From Sva-07 sp963715825 (GTDB lineage Bacteria > Actinomycetota > Acidimicrobiia > Acidimicrobiales > Ilumatobacteraceae): DNA of 64,000 nt. Positions 37,177 through 46,438 of the stretch are shown here, in pieces (the stretch's first letter is position 1; every line of letters starts with the position of its first letter). The translations under genes and the position numbers were made by a program. The stretch covers positions 124,001 through 188,000 of the forward strand of contig CAVQSI010000020.1 in assembly GCA_963715825.1 (NCBI GenBank). Direction: 5' to 3'. The notes beneath the pieces are model-generated. The model had not been told where the DNA came from. It did no database searches and saw nothing but the letters and a program-made list of their open reading frames with translations.

Positions 37177-37202
37177 GGCTGCAACCTAGTCAACGCAGGG
37201 GG

Positions 37203-39890
37203 TCAGACGATCTCGGGCTTGCCCATCCGTCGCCGGGCGACGTTGCGAACCGGAGTCCGAATCGCTTCCAGGCCCAGGTAGAACGCGGGGAACGCCAACA
37301 GGACGAAGAACGTCGAGCTCACGAGGCCGCCGATCAGCGTGAAGCCCAGCGATTCCCAGAACGGGTCGCTGAGCGCCAGTGGCAACAGCCCCACCACCGT
37401 GGTGAGCGTCGTGGCGACGAGCGGCCGGAACCGCCGGGTGATCGCCTCCTGGATCGCTTCGCCCGCCGTCTTGCCGGCGCCTCGGGCACGGTTGGCGGCG
37501 TCGACGAGCAGGATGGTGTTGTTGACCGCCACGCCGATCAGGGCGATGAAGCCGACGGTGACGAGGAAACTCAGCGGGTTGTCGGTGACCGACAGGATGC
37601 TGAACACCCCGAGGAAGCTGAACGGGATCGCCAGGAAGATCAACAGCGACTGTGCCAGCGAGCGGAACTGCACGGTGATGACCACCAGCATGAGCAGCAG
37701 GGCCACGAGGCCGGCAACGCCGAGCGCCGCGAAGTCGTCCTGGTTGTCGGATTCGAGGCCGAAGTCGAAGCCGAGCGCATCGGGGGCGAGTCCGCGGGCT
37801 TCGAGTTCGCTCTGCGGGTACCGATCCTCGAGGTAGTCCTGGGTGGCGTTCAGGTTGCCCGTCACTTCGTCGTTGTCGTACTGGGCGCGCACCTCGACGA
37901 ATCGTTCGCCGTCGGTGCGAGCGATCACCCCGTCGGTCGACACGATCGCATCGAGGATGGTGACGGTGTCGCCTCCGACCTGGAGCTCGAGTCCGCGCAG
38001 TTCGTCGCGGATCTCGACCGCGAGCGCCTGCCCCGCTTCGGCGGTGACGTCATCGACAGCGATCTGCGCTGCGAACGGGAACTCCAGCACGGGTGGCCCG
38101 TTCTCGGCAGCAGCCACGGTGATGCGTGCGCCCTGGATCCCGGCGATGCCGGCCTCGATCTGCTCGACGAACTGCGGTGCGGTGGGACGGTCGCCGATCG
38201 GGCTGAGGTCGACGAAGGTCTCGGTGAGTCGTTCGTTGCCTCGCAGGTACTGCGACCGTTCGAGATCGTCACCGAGCACGTCGAGTACGACAGCATCGAC
38301 CCGGTCGGCGATCTCCTCGGCCTCCTCGATCGTGGTGCCGGCCGGGAACTCGGAGTTGATCGCGATTGCCACGGCGTCCTTGCCGGCCGGGAAGATCGAG
38401 AATCCGAGCGTGCCCGCGATCGAACCGCCAACCATCACCATCACGATGGCGAACGCAGCCAGGCCACCGCCGACGGCCCAGCCCTTGGGTCCGTTGCCCG
38501 ACGGGTACGCCGCCAGACGGCCGGCGCGTACGGCGAGGCGCCGTTCGATCCGCGCCACCGGGTTACGGACCGGGCGATCGTTGATGAGGAACCAGCGCGC
38601 GATGGCGGGGATGAACACGATCGAGAACAGGAACGACAGCAGCAGCGTGATGATCACGGTGGTCGGGATCGGACGGATGAACTCGCCGAGGATGCCCCCG
38701 ACGAACAGCATCGGCGAGAACACGACGACGGTGGTGAGTGTTCCTGCGAACGACGCCGAGCCGACCCGGTCGATCGCAGCTCTGATCACCCCGACCGGTT
38801 CGGCACTCTCGCCCTTGTTGGCGTCGATCGACTCGGAGATCACGATGGCGTCGTCGACGATGAGCCCGAGCGTGAGAATCAGGCCGAAGAGCGTGATGGT
38901 GTTCAGCGAGAAGCCGATGCCCCAGAGCCCGGCAAGCGATCCGAGCGTGACGAGCGCCATGAAGCCAGCGGTGAGCACCGCGACCCGCCACCCGATGAGG
39001 ATGAGACTGACGAGCGCCACTGCGGCGAGTCCGGTGAGCAGGTTGGTCGTCAACGACGAGAGCTGCGAGCGCACCCCCGTGGCGAAGTCAGCGGTGACGA
39101 AGGCGTTGTAGCCCTCATCGAGCACCCCGTTGTCGGCGGCGAGCAGGCCGTCGAGGCGATCGCTGAACTGCAACACGTCGAGATCGGCATCGTCGGCGCG
39201 GATGATGCCGACGGTGATCGCATCGTCGTATCCCTCGCTCGACAGCGCTACGCGTGTGAACCGCGTCTGGCGTTGTTCCTCGGCTCCGGTCGCCGGGTCG
39301 ATCGACGTCGTGACGAGGTTGCGAACGTCGGCGGTGTCGATGGCGTCGTCGGCGGCCAGGTAGCCGGCAAGCGATGCCGCTTGGGCCTCGAGGTCGGACG
39401 GCTCGGCGCCGGACGGACCGATCACCGAAACGAGCACGTCGTACTGGCCGACGAGTTTGGCTGCGTTCACCGCGTTGTACGTGACGTCTGCACCGTCCGG
39501 TGGCGTCAGGTCGAGGTCGGTGAGCAGCGCGGTGCCGGTGGCCGAATCGATGTCGGAGTCGAACTCGACGACGATGGCGAACGAACTCGGCCGCGCCTCG
39601 GAGTCGACCGAGACGACACCCTCGACGGTTTCGAACTGTTCCTTGAACGGCCGCACGAGATCGTCGTCGACGACGGTGGCATCGTCGACGAACCACGTGC
39701 CCGACACGATCGAAATCGGTGTGTTGATCGGCGGGAAGCCTTCCCGGTCGAGCCCGAACGTGAACGCTGAGAGCCCAGCGACGACCACGACTGCGAAGAA
39801 CGCAGCCGTCGCCTTCCACTTGGTGGTCGCGAAGACCGCAATGGAGGTGATGACCGACCGCCTGGGGCGACTCGGGGTTGATCCGTGCAT
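37203..39890 (-). CDS. RND (AcrB/ACR_tran) family efflux transporter
   Basis: 895 residues from the ATG at 39890 (GGAG about 10 bases upstream). Duplicated RND layout: one helix near the start (AAFFAVVVVAGLSAFTFG), a periplasmic-type domain, helices 2-6 with GLILTLGLIVDDAIVISESI (the proton-relay Asp pair region), then again a helix, large loop and helices ending VGFIALIGVAVNNTILLVDA. Shorter than Gram-negative AcrB (about 1,040 residues). No membrane-fusion or outer-membrane partner is nearby, as expected outside Gram-negatives. Substrate unknown. Confidence 0.9.
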   Translation of the reverse strand: MHGSTPSRPRRSVITSIAVFATTKWKATAAFFAVVVVAGLSAFTFGLDREGFPPINTPISIVSGTWFVDDATVVDDDLVRPFKEQFETVEGVVSVDSEARPSSFAIVVEFDSDIDSATGTALLTDLDLTPPDGADVTYNAVNAAKLVGQYDVLVSVIGPSGAEPSDLEAQAASLAGYLAADDAIDTADVRNLVTTSIDPATGAEEQRQTRFTRVALSSEGYDDAITVGIIRADDADLDVLQFSDRLDGLLAADNGVLDEGYNAFVTADFATGVRSQLSSLTTNLLTGLAAVALVSLILIGWRVAVLTAGFMALVTLGSLAGLWGIGFSLNTITLFGLILTLGLIVDDAIVISESIDANKGESAEPVGVIRAAIDRVGSASFAGTLTTVVVFSPMLFVGGILGEFIRPIPTTVIITLLLSFLFSIVFIPAIARWFLINDRPVRNPVARIERRLAVRAGRLAAYPSGNGPKGWAVGGGLAAFAIVMVMVGGSIAGTLGFSIFPAGKDAVAIAINSEFPAGTTIEEAEEIADRVDAVVLDVLGDDLERSQYLRGNERLTETFVDLSPIGDRPTAPQFVEQIEAGIAGIQGARITVAAAENGPPVLEFPFAAQIAVDDVTAEAGQALAVEIRDELRGLELQVGGDTVTILDAIVSTDGVIARTDGERFVEVRAQYDNDEVTGNLNATQDYLEDRYPQSELEARGLAPDALGFDFGLESDNQDDFAALGVAGLVALLLMLVVITVQFRSLAQSLLIFLAIPFSFLGVFSILSVTDNPLSFLVTVGFIALIGVAVNNTILLVDAANRARGAGKTAGEAIQEAITRRFRPLVATTLTTVVGLLPLALSDPFWESLGFTLIGGLVSSTFFVLLAFPAFYLGLEAIRTPVRNVARRRMGKPEIV

Positions 39891-40215
39891 GGTGTGGAGA
39901 CTCCGTCCGAAGGCGATGTGGTGTCGCCCTCGCTGTTCGATATGGGGGGATGAGCAACGATGAGCAACGTTCGACGTCGACCGACGCACGGCTGTTCACT
40001 GCAAGGTGTTCGGTGCGGTCAACCGCCCGGACGGCCCGGAATTCCCGATCCGCGAAGATTGAGTGGTAAACGACCGTACGGACGGTCAGTCGGAAGCATC
40101 CGGCTCGGCGACCACTGGAGGTCTGTTGTCGGGGTCTCCCGCCTCGGCGGCGTTACCACCGGATCGGCGCGGGAGGCTCCCCGAACCCGGGTGTCGGCCA
40201 GGTCAGACTGGGCGG
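39891..40215. other. Divergent intergenic region between RND and DUF2254 genes
   Basis: About 325 bp without a convincing gene. It contains a perfect 6-4-6 inverted repeat at 40072-40087 and, near the RND start, a tandem GATGAGCAAC pair at 39950-39970. Promoters of both flanking genes must lie here; no clear -35/-10 pair was found. Confidence 0.5.
40072..40087. promoter_or_regulatory. Candidate repressor operator (inverted repeat)
   Basis: GACCGT-ACGG-ACGGTC, a perfect 6-bp inverted repeat with a 4-bp centre, 130 bp upstream of the DUF2254 start and 180 bp from the RND start. Size and symmetry suit a TetR-type dimer, but no regulator gene is adjacent. Confidence 0.4.
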
Positions 40216-41544
40216 ATGCGCCTCCGATTGAGCCGAATGAGGGAATGGATCCGAGCGAGCCTGTTCTTCGTTCCGGTGGCGGGCGTCCTCACCGGCACCG
40301 TCGGTGCGGCGGTCATGATCTGGATCGACAGCCAGCTGGACCTGCAGGGGGGCGAGGTGCCGCTGGGGGTCACCTCGACGGTCGACAGCGCGCGCGTGGT
40401 GCTGAGCACCGTTGCCGGGGCGACGATCTCGTTCGCGGCGATCGCGTTCTCGATCTCGCTGCTGATCATCCAGCAGGCATCGAGCCAGTTCTCGCCGCGG
40501 GTGGTGCACACCCTGTTCCGCGACCCGTTCAACAAGCGAGTACTGGGTCTCGTGATGGGGACCTTCACGTACTGCCTGGTCGTGCTCCGGTCGGTGCGAT
40601 CGTCCGCCGAGGTCGGCGCGGATGCGGTCATCCCGAACCTCTCGGTCGCCCTGGCGGTCGTGCTCGGCATCGCCACGATCATCTCCATCGCCGCGTTCTT
40701 GAACCACAGCGCCCACTCGATGGACGTGAGCCAGATTCTCGATCGGGTCGAGCACGAAGCGACCGGCCATACCCATCGCGAATGGAGTGTCGCCGAGTCC
40801 GACACGCCGATCCCGGGATCGATCGACGTACCGGATCATCCGGCGCACATCGTCCGGTTCGACCGCGCCGGATGGGTCCAGCAGATCGACACCGACGCAC
40901 TCCTGGCGTGCCTCCCCGACGGGGCCACGGTGTGGGTGAGCGCCTACCCCGGCCGATACGCGATCCCAGGGGCGTCGTTGTGCGCCTTGTCGGTGGTGCC
41001 CGATGACGTCGAGGCGACCGAGCACGCCATTTTCGACGCTGTCGCGACCGGCAACACCCGGACGATGCAGCAGGACTCTTCGTTCGGACTGCGCCAGATG
41101 GCCGATGTCGGTCTGAAGGCGCTCTCGACCGGGATCAACGATCCGACCACGGCGCAGGACGCGATTTTCCACATCGCCGCGGTTCTCGCCGAGTTGCTCC
41201 GACGCGATCCGCCGCCCCGGGAGCTGACGGGCGACCGGGATTGCCGTGTGCTGCTCGTCGAGCAGCCCACCGGCGACGATCTGGTGCGCCTCGCGTTCGG
41301 CGAGCTCCGACGCGCCGCAGCCACGCAACCGACCGTGTGCATCTACCTCTTGGAGGCACTGCACCTCCTCCGGGAAGGGCTCGACGCAGCGGGGCTCTCG
41401 TCGAGGACCGCGGTCCTCGTCGAACAGGCGCGCCTCGTTGTCGCCGGATGCGAGGCATCCGACGTGTTGTCAGTCGACCTCGACGGGGTGCGTGGCGCAT
41501 ACGACAAACGATTCGCTGCCGACCCGCTTCAGCGTGTGGGCTAG
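40216..41544 (+). CDS. DUF2254 membrane protein
   Basis: 442 residues from the ATG at 40216. Four N-terminal transmembrane helices: FFVPVAGVLTGTVGAAVMIW, TVAGATISFAAIAFSISLLI, VLGLVMGTFTYCLVVL and LAVVLGIATIISIAAFL. The family-typical IIQQASSQFSPRVVHTLFRD and later GLRQMADVGLKALSTGINDP are present. A large cytoplasmic domain follows. DUF2254 proteins are uncharacterised membrane proteins. Confidence 0.88.
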   Translation: MRLRLSRMREWIRASLFFVPVAGVLTGTVGAAVMIWIDSQLDLQGGEVPLGVTSTVDSARVVLSTVAGATISFAAIAFSISLLIIQQASSQFSPRVVHTLFRDPFNKRVLGLVMGTFTYCLVVLRSVRSSAEVGADAVIPNLSVALAVVLGIATIISIAAFLNHSAHSMDVSQILDRVEHEATGHTHREWSVAESDTPIPGSIDVPDHPAHIVRFDRAGWVQQIDTDALLACLPDGATVWVSAYPGRYAIPGASLCALSVVPDDVEATEHAIFDAVATGNTRTMQQDSSFGLRQMADVGLKALSTGINDPTTAQDAIFHIAAVLAELLRRDPPPRELTGDRDCRVLLVEQPTGDDLVRLAFGELRRAAATQPTVCIYLLEALHLLREGLDAAGLSSRTAVLVEQARLVVAGCEASDVLSVDLDGVRGAYDKRFAADPLQRVG

Positions 41545-41596
41545 CGGCGTGCGACCGCGGCCAGGCCGCATCCGAACAGGCTCCTTCCCGCCGAAC

Positions 41597-42391
41597 TCAG
41601 CGGCCGGTGAACTCGGCGGGGCGGCGCTCGAGGAACGACGCAACGCCTTCACGGTGGTCGTCGCTCTTGAAGCACGCTGCGAGCGCCGTCGTGTGGCGCT
41701 CCATGTGCTCGTCGACCGGGGCCGTCAGTCCCTCGTGGACCAGCGACTTGATCAGTCCCAGGCTGTGGGGTGATCCGGCGGCGATCGTGTTCGCCAGGGT
41801 CATCGCGGCGGGCAACAGATCGTCGCTCGGGAGCACCTCGATGACGTAGCCCAGCGCGAGCGAGGTGTCGGCGTCGATCATCTCGCCGGTGTACAGCAGT
41901 TTCAGCGCCGGCTGCACTCCGATGATCCGCGGAAGCAGCCACGTGCCTGCACCGGTGTCGGGCACGAGGCCCCGATGGACGAAGTTCCAGGCGAAGCGGG
42001 CCTGGGTGCCGGCCAGGCGGATGTCGCACTGCGACGAGAACTCGGCGCCCATCCCGACCGCCGGACCGTCGATCGCCCCGATCGTGGGCTTTCGGGCCTG
42101 GGCGATCGGCCACCACTTGTGCTTCTCCTGCGCCGAACCGCGCAGGCCACGGGTCTCGCCGGGAACGGTTGCGAGGTCGGCGAGGTCGGTGCCGGCACAG
42201 AACGCGCCGGGCACGCCGGTGACCACGAGCACCGCGGTGTCGGGGTCGTCGTCGGCGCGGCCGACGGTCTCGATGAAGTCGCCGAGCATGGCGTAGGTCA
42301 TCGCGTTGCGCTTCTCGGGCCGGTCGATCGTGATGATGCCGACCTTGCCTTCGACGTGGTAGCGGATCAGTTCACGGTTTCCGTCGCTCAT
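41597..42391 (-). CDS. Enoyl-CoA hydratase/isomerase family protein
   Basis: 264 residues, crotonase fold. IDRPEKRNAMTYAML at the start, oxyanion-hole segments GAFCAGTDLADL and GPAVGMGAEFSSQCDIRLAG, and a C-terminal helix region. The Glu used by classical hydratases is replaced around PDTGAGTWLLPRIIG, where Asp/Thr occupy the position, so isomerase or another crotonase reaction is possible. Transcribed toward the DUF2254 gene; nrdJ lies just upstream. Confidence 0.88.
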   Translation of the reverse strand: MSDGNRELIRYHVEGKVGIITIDRPEKRNAMTYAMLGDFIETVGRADDDPDTAVLVVTGVPGAFCAGTDLADLATVPGETRGLRGSAQEKHKWWPIAQARKPTIGAIDGPAVGMGAEFSSQCDIRLAGTQARFAWNFVHRGLVPDTGAGTWLLPRIIGVQPALKLLYTGEMIDADTSLALGYVIEVLPSDDLLPAAMTLANTIAAGSPHSLGLIKSLVHEGLTAPVDEHMERHTTALAACFKSDDHREGVASFLERRPAEFTGR

Positions 42392-42424
42392 GCTGCGACG
42401 GTACTGGTCGCCTGCCGGCAGATC

Positions 42425-45400
42425 TCAGCTGCAGCCGCTGGTGCTCCCACACGACGTGCAGACGTAGCAACTGCCCGAACGCATCATCGTGACGCCGCAC
42501 TGCATGCACATCGGCGCATCGCTCGGCCTGACCATGCCCTGTGCCGGGGTGTCGTCGCGAGCCGGCGCGAACGACAGTTGGCCGGTGTCGTCGGACTTCG
42601 GATCCGGAGCGAGATCGGAGCCCTGACTGGTTGCGGTCACTGCTTCTTCGACGCCGGGCAACGTCGGCTGGAGCCGTTCGTCAACCGAGAAGATGCCGAG
42701 TTCGGCGCGCTCTTCGTAGGTCATGTACTCGATCGCCAGGCGGCGGAAGAGGTAGTCCATGATCGACGACGCGAAGCGGATGTCGGGGTCGTCGGTCATG
42801 CCCGCCGGTTCGAAGCGCATGTTGGTGAACGCCTCGACGAACGCGCGCAGTGGAACGCCGTACTGCAGGCCGTACGACACGGACTTGGCGAACGCATCCA
42901 TCACGCCGGCCATCGTCGAGCCCTGCTTCGAGACGGTGAGGAAGATCTCGCCCGGCTGGCCGTTGTCGTACTCGCCGATGGTGGCGAAGCCCTTGCAGTC
43001 GGCAACCCGGAACTCGAACGTGCGCCCACGGCGCGTCCGTGGCATCTTCTGGCGCACCGGATGGTGCACGATGCGCTCGATCACCTGCTGCACACCGGCC
43101 TCGACCGCAGCGGGTGCAGCGAGTTCGGCCGAGACGTCGCTCGATCGGCGCTTCGTCGACGACAGTGGTTGGCCGAGCTTGCAGTTGTCGCGGTAGATCG
43201 CCACGGACTTCAGCCCCAGTTCCCACGCCAGCATGTGCAGCCCCTCGACGTCCTCGACGGTGACGTCTTCGGGCATGTTGGCGGTCTTCGAGATCCCTCC
43301 GCTGAGGAAGGGCTGCACGGCGCCCATCATGCGGATGTGGCCCTCGTAGTGAATCGTGTTGTCGCCCATCGAGCAGGCGAACACCGCGAGATGTTCGGCG
43401 GCGAGGTGGGGAGCACCGAGCACGGACATGTTGTCGTCGATGTAGGCGACGATGTCGTCGACCTGTTCGGGGGTGTAGCCGAGGCGGCGCAGCGCCCGCG
43501 GGATCGTCTGGTTGACGATCGACATGGCACCGCCGCCGACCAGCTTCTTGGTCTTGACCAGCGCGAGGTCGGGCTCGATACCCGTCGTGTCACAGTCCAT
43601 GGCCAGGCCGATCGTGCCAGTCGGCGCCAGGACGGTCGCCTGGCTGTTGCGGACGCCGTGGCGGCGGGCGTCGAGAATCGCGCGGTCCCACGAGTCGGCG
43701 GCTGCGTCGACCAGGTCGTCGGGGAGGGCGTCGTTCTCGGCAAGCCGATCGTTGGCCTCCTGGTGCATCTCGAGCACACGGAGCATCGCCTCGGAATCCG
43801 CAGCGAACCCGTCGAACGGACCGACGCGTGCGGCCGTTCGGGCGCTTGCCGCGTACGCCGACCCGGTCATCAGCGACGTGATCGCTGCCGCCCAGGCGCG
43901 GCCGTCGTCGGAGTCGTAGGGCAAACCGAGCGCCATCAGCAGCGCCCCGAGGTTGGCGTACCCGAGCCCGAGTTGGCGCAGCGCCCGAGTGGTGTCTCCG
44001 ATCTTCTCGGTCGGGTAGTCGGCACGCCCGACGAGGATCTCCTGTGCCGTGAACACGGTGTCGACGGTGTGCGTGAACGCTCCGACGTCGAACCCGCCGT
44101 CGTCCTGCAGGTACTTCAGCAGATTGATCGAGGCGAGATTGCACGCGCTGTTGTCGACGTGGAAGTACTCGCTGCAGTTGCGAACCACGACGCCGTTCAC
44201 GACGTAGGAGTGGTTGCGAGGCTCAGACAGGTTGTACGTGAGTTCGATGCCCTCGTCGGACCGCTCGACGAGTCGGATCGAAGTGTCGACGTCGGAGGTC
44301 TCGTGGCCGATGACGGCGTCGCGCAGTGTGTCCGACTTACGCGACAGCGAGAATCCGATCTCGGCAGCAAACCGTTGCATGCTGCGGCCCGTGAGGCGCA
44401 GATCGTAAGACGCCTTCGACTCGTAGTTCGCAACGGTCCCGTCCTTGCGCTCGTACGAGAAGTGCGATGCACCCGGTCGGCGAACGTTGTACATGCGCGA
44501 GGTGATCCCAAAGGTCGAGAGCAGGCGCTGTACACCGCGCAGCAACTCGACCGAGATCGACCCGAGCCCGACGTAGGAGCCCTTCTCAGGGTTGCGCACG
44601 ACACAACCGTCGGCATCGAACAGGCCGCGGAGAAATGCAGCGACGATCTCCGGCGGTGCCTGCTCGATCGCCCACGGGACGGTCTTGTGCTCGCCGGTCA
44701 CCGACGCCACGCCCAGCGCTTCGACGAACTTCTTCAGCGGGCGCCGAGTGAGACGGAGCTGGACGGTGCCGTTGGCCTGCTCGCTCAACTTGATCGGGCG
44801 TCCGTCATTGATGTCCTCGAGCAACTCCTGATGCGCTGGAAGTATCTCGTCACGATCATCCGCAGCGCCGTAGATCGTCACGGTCGACGCACCAGACGTC
44901 GATCCGTCGCCCACCAGCCAACCGATGTAGTGGGCAAATGTGTCGTTCCAGACGTCAGGGAGTCGAAGTGGGAGATCACGATCGCCCGTCGCCCGGTAGT
45001 GCTCCCAGTCGGTGCGTACCGGGATCGCCCAGTCGGCACTGACCGCCGGAGCTGCGAGGTCCAACGATCGGACCCGGTCGCCGGCAGTGAGCTCCTCGGC
45101 CTCGACATACCCACGGTTGAGCGTGAAGATGCGGTGCGTCGGCGTGCACCGCAGCTCCATCCCGTTGCTGAACCGGAGCCGCTGGACCGGCTTCTTGCCG
45201 GTGATCATGAACGCCTCGGGGGTGGTGAGGTGCATCTCGTCGACCGGCGCGTCGAGGTTGGTGACGTCGTGCGTCCACACCCTGAACTCTTCGCCGATGT
45301 TCGCCCTGGCGAACAACTCGTCGAAACGAATCAGGCCCTTGTCGGTATGCACCAGCGCATCACCGGTGAAGCACGGGTTACTGGCCGTGATGCGACCGTG

Positions 45401-46438
45401 GTTGGGGGCGGTGTGCCAGCGGTTGATCGTGGTGTCGAACTGCAGTCCCGGGTCGGCGCATTCCCAGGCGGCTTCGGCGATCTCGCGCCACAGTTGGCGG
45501 GCCTTCACGGTGCGCAGCACGTCGCCGGTCGTGACCGCGGTGAGATCCCAGTCGGCGTCGTCGACGACGGCCTGCATGAACTCGTCGGTCACCCGGACCG
45601 AGTTGTTGGCGTTCTGGTACTGCACCGAGAACGAGTCGACGCCATCGAGGCCCATGTCGAAGCCGGCATCTGCGAGCACCCGCGCCTTGCGCTCCTCGAT
45701 CGCTTTCGTCCAGACGAACTGCTCGATGTCGGGGTGGTCGGCGTCGAGGATCACCATCTTCGCCGCGCGTCGCGTCTTGCCGCCCGACTTGATCGTGCCC
45801 GCCGAAGCATCGGCACCGCGCATGAAGCTCACCGGACCTGACGCAGTCCCGCCGCCCTCGAGCGGCTCGAACGACGAACGGATCCGTGACAGATTGACCC
45901 CGGCGCCGGAGCCACCCTTGAAGATCAGGCCTTCCTCGCGGTACCAGTTGAGGATCGACGGCATCTCGTCCTCGACCGCCAGGATGAAACAGGCGCTCGC
46001 CTGCTGCGGCACTCCGCTCACCCCGATGTTGAACCAAACCGGACTGTTGAAGGCGGCTCGCTGTGTCACGAGGATGTACTTCAGTTCGGCGCGGAACACC
46101 GCCGCCTCGTCACCGTCGAAGTAGCCGTCGGCGACGCCCCACTCGGTGATCGTGTCGACGATCCGGTCGACCACCTGCTTGAGCGACCATTCCCGCTCGG
46201 GTGTGCCGGGCGCGCCCCGGAAGTACTTCTGCGTGACGATGTTCGTGGCGTTCAACGACCAGGTCGCCGGGAACTCGACGCCGAGTTGCTCGAAGGCGAC
46301 CGACCCGTCGAGCCAGTTCGTGATACGAGCATCACGCCGTTCCCAGACCACCTCGTCGTACGGATCGACACCAGCGGAGGTGAACAGGCGCCCGAGGCCG
46401 ATCGTGCCGTCAGCGGTGCGGTCGGGTGCGAGCGACAT
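42425..46438 (-). CDS. nrdJ: Adenosylcobalamin-dependent ribonucleotide reductase, intein-containing
   Basis: 1,337 residues: N-extein 1-355, intein 356-754, C-extein 755-1337; 938 residues after splicing. Class II RNR reduces ribonucleotides using B12. Catalytic site after splicing is SNP-CSEY (Asn, radical Cys, Glu), with redox-pair cysteines in QASACFILAVED and DNSACNLASINL. VLAPTGTIGLAMDCDTTG is the phosphate loop. The C-terminus is a Cys-rich ribbon (CMQCGVTMMRSGSCYVCTSC), as usual for NrdJ with thiol delivery. The splice junction is immediately before the radical cysteine. No class I RNR genes are in the window. The gene is preceded by DnaA-box-like sites; nrdR, the usual RNR repressor, is nearby. 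Confidence 0.95.
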   Translation of the reverse strand: MSLAPDRTADGTIGLGRLFTSAGVDPYDEVVWERRDARITNWLDGSVAFEQLGVEFPATWSLNATNIVTQKYFRGAPGTPEREWSLKQVVDRIVDTITEWGVADGYFDGDEAAVFRAELKYILVTQRAAFNSPVWFNIGVSGVPQQASACFILAVEDEMPSILNWYREEGLIFKGGSGAGVNLSRIRSSFEPLEGGGTASGPVSFMRGADASAGTIKSGGKTRRAAKMVILDADHPDIEQFVWTKAIEERKARVLADAGFDMGLDGVDSFSVQYQNANNSVRVTDEFMQAVVDDADWDLTAVTTGDVLRTVKARQLWREIAEAAWECADPGLQFDTTINRWHTAPNHGRITASNPCFTGDALVHTDKGLIRFDELFARANIGEEFRVWTHDVTNLDAPVDEMHLTTPEAFMITGKKPVQRLRFSNGMELRCTPTHRIFTLNRGYVEAEELTAGDRVRSLDLAAPAVSADWAIPVRTDWEHYRATGDRDLPLRLPDVWNDTFAHYIGWLVGDGSTSGASTVTIYGAADDRDEILPAHQELLEDINDGRPIKLSEQANGTVQLRLTRRPLKKFVEALGVASVTGEHKTVPWAIEQAPPEIVAAFLRGLFDADGCVVRNPEKGSYVGLGSISVELLRGVQRLLSTFGITSRMYNVRRPGASHFSYERKDGTVANYESKASYDLRLTGRSMQRFAAEIGFSLSRKSDTLRDAVIGHETSDVDTSIRLVERSDEGIELTYNLSEPRNHSYVVNGVVVRNCSEYFHVDNSACNLASINLLKYLQDDGGFDVGAFTHTVDTVFTAQEILVGRADYPTEKIGDTTRALRQLGLGYANLGALLMALGLPYDSDDGRAWAAAITSLMTGSAYAASARTAARVGPFDGFAADSEAMLRVLEMHQEANDRLAENDALPDDLVDAAADSWDRAILDARRHGVRNSQATVLAPTGTIGLAMDCDTTGIEPDLALVKTKKLVGGGAMSIVNQTIPRALRRLGYTPEQVDDIVAYIDDNMSVLGAPHLAAEHLAVFACSMGDNTIHYEGHIRMMGAVQPFLSGGISKTANMPEDVTVEDVEGLHMLAWELGLKSVAIYRDNCKLGQPLSSTKRRSSDVSAELAAPAAVEAGVQQVIERIVHHPVRQKMPRTRRGRTFEFRVADCKGFATIGEYDNGQPGEIFLTVSKQGSTMAGVMDAFAKSVSYGLQYGVPLRAFVEAFTNMRFEPAGMTDDPDIRFASSIMDYLFRRLAIEYMTYEERAELGIFSVDERLQPTLPGVEEAVTATSQGSDLAPDPKSDDTGQLSFAPARDDTPAQGMVRPSDAPMCMQCGVTMMRSGSCYVCTSCGSTSGCS
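44177..45373 (-). mobile_element. NrdJ intein with LAGLIDADG homing endonuclease
   Basis: A 399-residue intein inside nrdJ. Block A is CFTGDALVHTDKGLIRFDE with Cys1; block B is MELRCTPTHRIFTLN (TxxH). Homing endonuclease motifs are HYIGWLVGDGS and LRGLFDADGCV, a two-motif LAGLIDADG protein. Block F is RNHSYVVNGVVVRN, ending in Asn; the C-extein begins with Cys. The residue before the final Asn is Arg where most inteins have His. The insertion is in frame and the flanking NP/CSEY junction matches uninterrupted NrdJ. Confidence 0.93.
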
